This document shows, one piece after another, positions 60,752 to 64,000 of a stretch of DNA of 64,000 bases. The notes beneath the pieces were generated by a model. It was given only the letters and a program-made list of their open reading frames with translations, did no database searches and was not told the DNA's origin. Each line of letters starts with the position of its first letter. Position 1 is the stretch's first letter. Both the position numbers and the translations under genes were made by a program. Source of the DNA: Thermicanus aegyptius DSM 12793 (GTDB taxonomy: Bacteria; Bacillota; Bacilli; Thermicanales; Thermicanaceae); contig NZ_KI783301.1 of assembly GCF_000510645.1 (NCBI RefSeq), forward strand, positions 1,122,705 through 1,186,704, in the 5' to 3' direction.

Positions 60752-61129
60752 ATGAGAGTACTGATTGTCGATGATTCTGCTTTTATGCGCATCAGAATAC
60801 GAAACCTCTTGGAATCGTTGGGACATATCGTTCTGGATGAGGCGACAGATGGCAACGAAGCGATTGTTAAATATGTGGAACTTCGACCTGATCTGGTGAC
60901 GATGGATATCACGATGCCCATTAAAAATGGTATCGAAGCAACCAAAGCGATTCGGGCCTTTGATCCGAAAGCGATGATCTTGATGACTTCCGCGATGGGG
61001 CAGGAAGGGATGGTGAAGGAAGCGATTCTATCCGGGGCATTTGATTTTGTGGTGAAGCCGGTTGATGAAATCCGATTTCTGAATGCCGTATCTAAAGCGG
61101 CCGCCTTACTGATGGCGGACAGGAAATAG
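60752..61129 (+). CDS. cheY: CheY-like single-domain response regulator
   Basis: From ATG 60752 (AAGGTGG four bases before) 125 residues form only a receiver: acidic Asp7/Asp8 (LIVDDSAFMR), phosphoacceptor Asp52 (VTMDITMP), Thr/Ser in LMTSAMGQ and Lys in FDFVVKPV. The sequence MRVLIVDDSAFMR and MGQEGMVKEAI is close to motility CheY of Bacillota. It may act on the flagellar switch or, given the next gene, on transcription. GTG 60719 and ATG 60749 are other possible starts. Confidence 0.88.
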   Translation: MRVLIVDDSAFMRIRIRNLLESLGHIVLDEATDGNEAIVKYVELRPDLVTMDITMPIKNGIEATKAIRAFDPKAMILMTSAMGQEGMVKEAILSGAFDFVVKPVDEIRFLNAVSKAAALLMADRK

Positions 61130-61156
61130 GGAGTAGGAGGGAGGAAGGTGACCATC

Positions 61157-61432
61157 ATGGGCCTTTCGTTGACTGGGACATCTCGCGATGCGACGAATCA
61201 AAGATTGGCTAAAGCAGCGATGACGCTGCAAAAGAAATTCCATTTGACCCGGCGGGAAATGGAACTACTTAAAAAGATCTCACTGTACGGGTATAACAAT
61301 AGGGAGTTGGCCCGAGCATTACGAATTTCGGAGCACACGGTTAAAAATCATTTGAAGAATATTATGATCAAGACGAGAACCAATTCCAGTCGGGAATTGT
61401 TGGCCTTGATTCTACGGGCATCACTTGAATAA
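61157..61432 (+). CDS. Stand-alone LuxR-type HTH protein
   Basis: ATG 61157 after GGAAGGTG gives 91 residues. The C-terminal two thirds are a complete LuxR/GerE DNA-binding domain: LTRREMELLKKISLYGYNNR, ELARALRISEHTVKNHLKNI, MIKTRTNSSRELLALILRAS. The N-terminal 30 residues are short and polar, with no receiver or ligand domain. It is the last gene of the chemosensory operon, 18 bases after the cheY stop, and suggests that the pathway has a transcriptional output, with CheY-like and HTH parts encoded as separate chains. Similar small regulators include GerE. Targets are not known. Confidence 0.75.
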   Translation: MGLSLTGTSRDATNQRLAKAAMTLQKKFHLTRREMELLKKISLYGYNNRELARALRISEHTVKNHLKNIMIKTRTNSSRELLALILRASLE

Positions 61433-61444
61433 AAGAACATGATT

Positions 61445-62344
61445 CTATTTCAGCAGATCCTCGAGCGCAGGGGAAAGATCGGGATAACGGAAAGAATATC
61501 CTAACCCAAGGAGTCTTTCCGTATCCGCTTTATTTCCTTGCAGAAGAAGGAGCGCCATTTCTCCCAAAGCCACCTTCAACAGAAAGCCGGGGATCGGCAA
61601 CCAATGGGGTCGATGGAGAATCCGGGCAATCTCCCGGCCGAACCGATCCATCGTGACCGGGTTGGGAGATGTGACGGGGATCGGCCCGCTGATCTCTTCA
61701 TGTTTTATCGCATGGCAGATTAGGCCCACCACATCGTCGATGTGAATCCATGAGACCCATTGCTTCCCCGATCCTACCCGTCCACCGGTGAAGAACCGAT
61801 AAGGCATCACCATTTTGGGCAGTGCCCCTTCCTCTTTTCCGAGGAGGATTCCAAAACGGGCAAGGACCGTTCGGATTCCCATTTCTTCCGCCTTGCGCGC
61901 CTCTTCTTCCCAACGACGAGCTACATAACTGAGAAATTCCATTCCTGTAAGATCAGCCCAGGATGAGGCATGCCGGTCAGGCAGGGAGGCCTCCACCGCC
62001 GAGGCGTTGATGAGCAGGTTCGGTTTCTTATTCAGGCTTTTTATGATCCGGATCACCTCCTGTGTCGCTTTCAACCGGCTATGGAGGATTTTTTCTTTTT
62101 TCCCCGCCGTCCATCGTCCGGTGCCGATTCCCTCTCCGGCCAGGTTGATGAAGACGTCGATATCCTTAAGATGCTCCTCCGGTCGGCTTCCCTCCGTCAA
62201 CCATTCCACATACGAGAGATTGGGTTGGTACGCTTGCGTTTTCGCTTTCCGCGTCAGGATGACCACCTGATTTCCCTCTTCTAAGAAACGCTTCGCCAAC
62301 GCTTTTCCCACAAAACCGGTCCCGCCTGTGACGGCGATTCTCAT
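61445..62344 (-). CDS. NAD-dependent epimerase of the TIGR01777/YfcH family
   Basis: Minus strand, ATG 62344 after AAGGAGGAGAAGAAG, 299 residues. N-terminal Rossmann motif is VTGGTGFVGKALAKRFLEEG; NLAGEGIGTGRWTAGKKEKI and SRLKATQEVIRIIKSLNKKP follow the family pattern, and the C-terminal part (PVTSPNPVTMDRFGREIARI to LLLQGNKADTERLLGLGYSF) is the DUF1731 extension. The usual YxxxK is not evident, in line with this family. B. subtilis and E. coli relatives have no firm role. It converges with the LuxR-type gene with a gap of 12 bases. Confidence 0.88.
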   Translation of the reverse strand: MRIAVTGGTGFVGKALAKRFLEEGNQVVILTRKAKTQAYQPNLSYVEWLTEGSRPEEHLKDIDVFINLAGEGIGTGRWTAGKKEKILHSRLKATQEVIRIIKSLNKKPNLLINASAVEASLPDRHASSWADLTGMEFLSYVARRWEEEARKAEEMGIRTVLARFGILLGKEEGALPKMVMPYRFFTGGRVGSGKQWVSWIHIDDVVGLICHAIKHEEISGPIPVTSPNPVTMDRFGREIARILHRPHWLPIPGFLLKVALGEMALLLLQGNKADTERLLGLGYSFRYPDLSPALEDLLK

Positions 62345-62503
62345 CTTCTTCTCCTCCTTCTCATAGATCGTGGACGTTTCCCCTCTTTTTTCAGAGTATA
62401 TCATTTTTTTAGTCCAATTCATTTCCCCAAAAACATTTCTATCATTCAGATGCAAAATCGATCCTTAAATCTGTGCGAATGAGTGGAAAAGGAAAGAGAG
62501 GCT

Positions 62504-62517
62504 TAAGAAATTTCTTA
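62504..62517. promoter_or_regulatory. Perfect 14-base palindrome between divergent genes
   Basis: TAAGAAATTTCTTA is an exact palindrome 72 bases before the M23 gene and 160 bases before the epimerase gene. It may be an operator for one or both, or chance in AT-rich DNA. Confidence 0.35.
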
Positions 62518-62588
62518 GCAAAATCTCAGGTTCAGCTCATGATCTTTATTTACGATGGCTTTAGAGAATCGGAAAGCAGGAGGAAGCG

Positions 62589-64000
62589 ATGGAGAGGCAG
62601 AGAGAACGGCTAAAAAGGCAAAAGCGGCATTTGATCACCGGTCTATTGGCTCTAGGGATATTTACAGGAGGAGCTTTCTATGGGATAAACGCCAACACAG
62701 TAGATTTATATCAGGTAACGGCGGATGGGAAAGCGGTCGGCTATGTTTCTTCTCCGAAAGTGGTTGCCGATTGGCTACAGAGTAGGAAAGAAGAGATTCA
62801 GGATAAAATAGGGGTTCTTCCGCTTACGGATCTTCGCATAACCTATCGAAAAGAACGAATTTTTTTAGGAAAGGGCGATGAGGAGAAACTTTTTCAATAT
62901 CTAGAAGATAAGGTGAAATTTTATATTCCCGGAGTGGCCATCAAAATCGACGGGAACGTGATCGGTTATGTGAAGGATCGAGAGATCGCCCAGAAGGTTC
63001 TCGGCCAATATCAGGCTCACTACCTCCCGAAAACCGTTTCGAACCGGCAGAATAAAGATAAGACGGTGCAGATCGCTTCCGAACGGGATGAAGCAACAGA
63101 CCTAGAAGGAAAACAGCAAATATTTTTTAAGGAACCGGTTACATATGAAGGGAGAAAAATCGACCCGTTTCAATTAATGACAGTAGAGGAAGTTATGAAT
63201 CGTCTTATGCAAAATAAAGAGAACGAAATCATACATACGGTAAAAAAAGGGGAGACGCTCTGGTCCATCGCCAAAGAACATGGGGTTGGCGAAAAGGAGC
63301 TGGTTCGGTTAAACCCCGGGATTCAAGAGGAGAAAATTGACATCGATCGCAGGATCATTGTGGCCAAAAGCAAACCGACTCTTACGGTGATCACTCTAAA
63401 GGAAGAAACGGTCACGAAACGTATCCCTTACTCATCCCAAATCAAGAATGATGCCGATTTGCTCAAGGGAAAGAAGAAAGTGATTCAAAAGGGCGTAGTG
63501 GGAGAGGAAAAAGAGATCTACCAAGTGACCCTGGAAAATGGGGAGGAGACTGACCGGCAACTCGTCAAGACTGAACGCTTGAAGGAACCGGTGACGGAAG
63601 TGATCGCCGTGGGGACGAAGATACGAAAACGGGTTACCATCGCATCACAACCCACTCGAGCCACCGGGGATGGTGGTCGCTTTATCTGGCCTGTAAACGG
63701 GGGAGTGATCACCTCCGGATACGCCTCCCGCTGGGATGGATTTCATGCCGGAATAGATATTGCCGGTACGAAAAATCTGGATATAAAAGCGGCTGATGAT
63801 GGGGTGGTGGAATCAGCGGGTTGGGCCGGTGGGTTTGGTCAAAGCATCGTCATTGATCATAAAAACGGGTATAAGACGCGCTATTCTCATCTTAAAAGTT
63901 TTTTGGTCAAAGAGGGGGAAACCGTAAAAAAGGGGGATGTCATTGGCGTGATGGGCTCTACAGGAAGATCGACGGGAGTGCATCTCGATTTCCGAATCTA
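62589..64000 (+). CDS. LysM-G5-M23 cell-wall protein, cut by the window end
   Basis: AGGAGGAAGCG precedes ATG 62589; 470 codons are present and the frame is open at the edge. Order: membrane anchor or signal (about 15-33), a region with two repeated strands (VDLYQVTADGKAVGYVSSPK and VAIKIDGNVIGYVKDREIAQ), LysM (about 216-262; TVKKGETLWSIAKEHGVGEK), G5 domain (about 263-343; VITLKEETVTKRIPYSSQIK) and peptidase M23 (from about 362). M23 residues HAGIDIAG are present, but the later HxH reads HLD (CATCTCGAT at 63981-63989). Such proteins hydrolyse or bind peptidoglycan. The reading is direct translation; the end of the M23 domain is missing. Confidence 0.85.
   Translation, partial: MERQRERLKRQKRHLITGLLALGIFTGGAFYGINANTVDLYQVTADGKAVGYVSSPKVVADWLQSRKEEIQDKIGVLPLTDLRITYRKERIFLGKGDEEKLFQYLEDKVKFYIPGVAIKIDGNVIGYVKDREIAQKVLGQYQAHYLPKTVSNRQNKDKTVQIASERDEATDLEGKQQIFFKEPVTYEGRKIDPFQLMTVEEVMNRLMQNKENEIIHTVKKGETLWSIAKEHGVGEKELVRLNPGIQEEKIDIDRRIIVAKSKPTLTVITLKEETVTKRIPYSSQIKNDADLLKGKKKVIQKGVVGEEKEIYQVTLENGEETDRQLVKTERLKEPVTEVIAVGTKIRKRVTIASQPTRATGDGGRFIWPVNGGVITSGYASRWDGFHAGIDIAGTKNLDIKAADDGVVESAGWAGGFGQSIVIDHKNGYKTRYSHLKSFLVKEGETVKKGDVIGVMGSTGRSTGVHLDFRI

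Overview
The window comes from a spore-forming, meso-DAP-type member of the Bacillota (Bacillales-like). The evidence is a division and cell wall (dcw) cluster holding sporulation genes (spoVD, a spoVE/ftsW gene, spoIIGA-sigE-sigG), a MurE with the DNPR motif that selects meso-diaminopimelate, a T-box in front of ileS, TTG/GTG starts behind strong GGAGG sites, and SdpI/Bce-type peptide modules. Genus cannot be fixed from sequence reading alone.

Region 1 (about 1-20,400) is an accessory, decaying, mosaic block. It holds a Phd/YefM antitoxin with a truncated ParE/RelE toxin and fragments of at least four insertion-sequence families (two IS256, one IS3/IS150, two pieces of one DDE transposase family, one ISNCY). 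It also holds a rearranged sporulation-delaying-protein (sdp) locus: sdpC (frameshifted), two tandem sdpI copies, sdpA, sdpB and a DCC thiol oxidoreductase. A complete Bce-type peptide detoxification module (regulator, kinase, ATPase, permease) follows. Next come an MNT/HEPN toxin-antitoxin pair with two decayed partial copies, an unrecognised promoter/short ORF/unknown gene/ABC exporter unit (16,069-18,591), and truncated SDR, enoyl-CoA hydratase and MFS genes abutting each other. The theme is peptide toxins, peptide immunity and toxin-antitoxin genes in a hot spot for insertion and deletion.

Region 2 (20,900-46,360) is the conserved core: mraZ-rsmH-ftsL-pbpB-spoVD-murE-murF-mraY-murD-spoVE/ftsW-murB-murA | divIB-ftsA-ftsZ | spoIIGA-sigE-sigG | ylmC-pgeF-ylmE-sepF-ylmH-divIVA. 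It makes lipid-linked peptidoglycan precursors, builds the Z ring and switches on the sporulation sigma factors. murG and ylmG are absent from their usual places. Terminators follow murA, ftsZ and divIVA, and recognisable control sites precede mraZ (MraZ repeats) and spoIIGA (0A boxes).

Region 3 (46,360-53,080) has an AT-rich insertion-like segment (HTH remnant, DUF4855-like protein, GT-C glycosyltransferase), then the Ile T-box and ileS.

Region 4 (53,200-64,000) holds an OmpR-family two-component system, a XRE regulator divergent from a compact chemosensory operon (mcp-cheW-cheA-cheY-luxR-type HTH), a convergent TIGR01777-type epimerase, and the start of a LysM-G5-M23 cell-wall protein cut by the window end.
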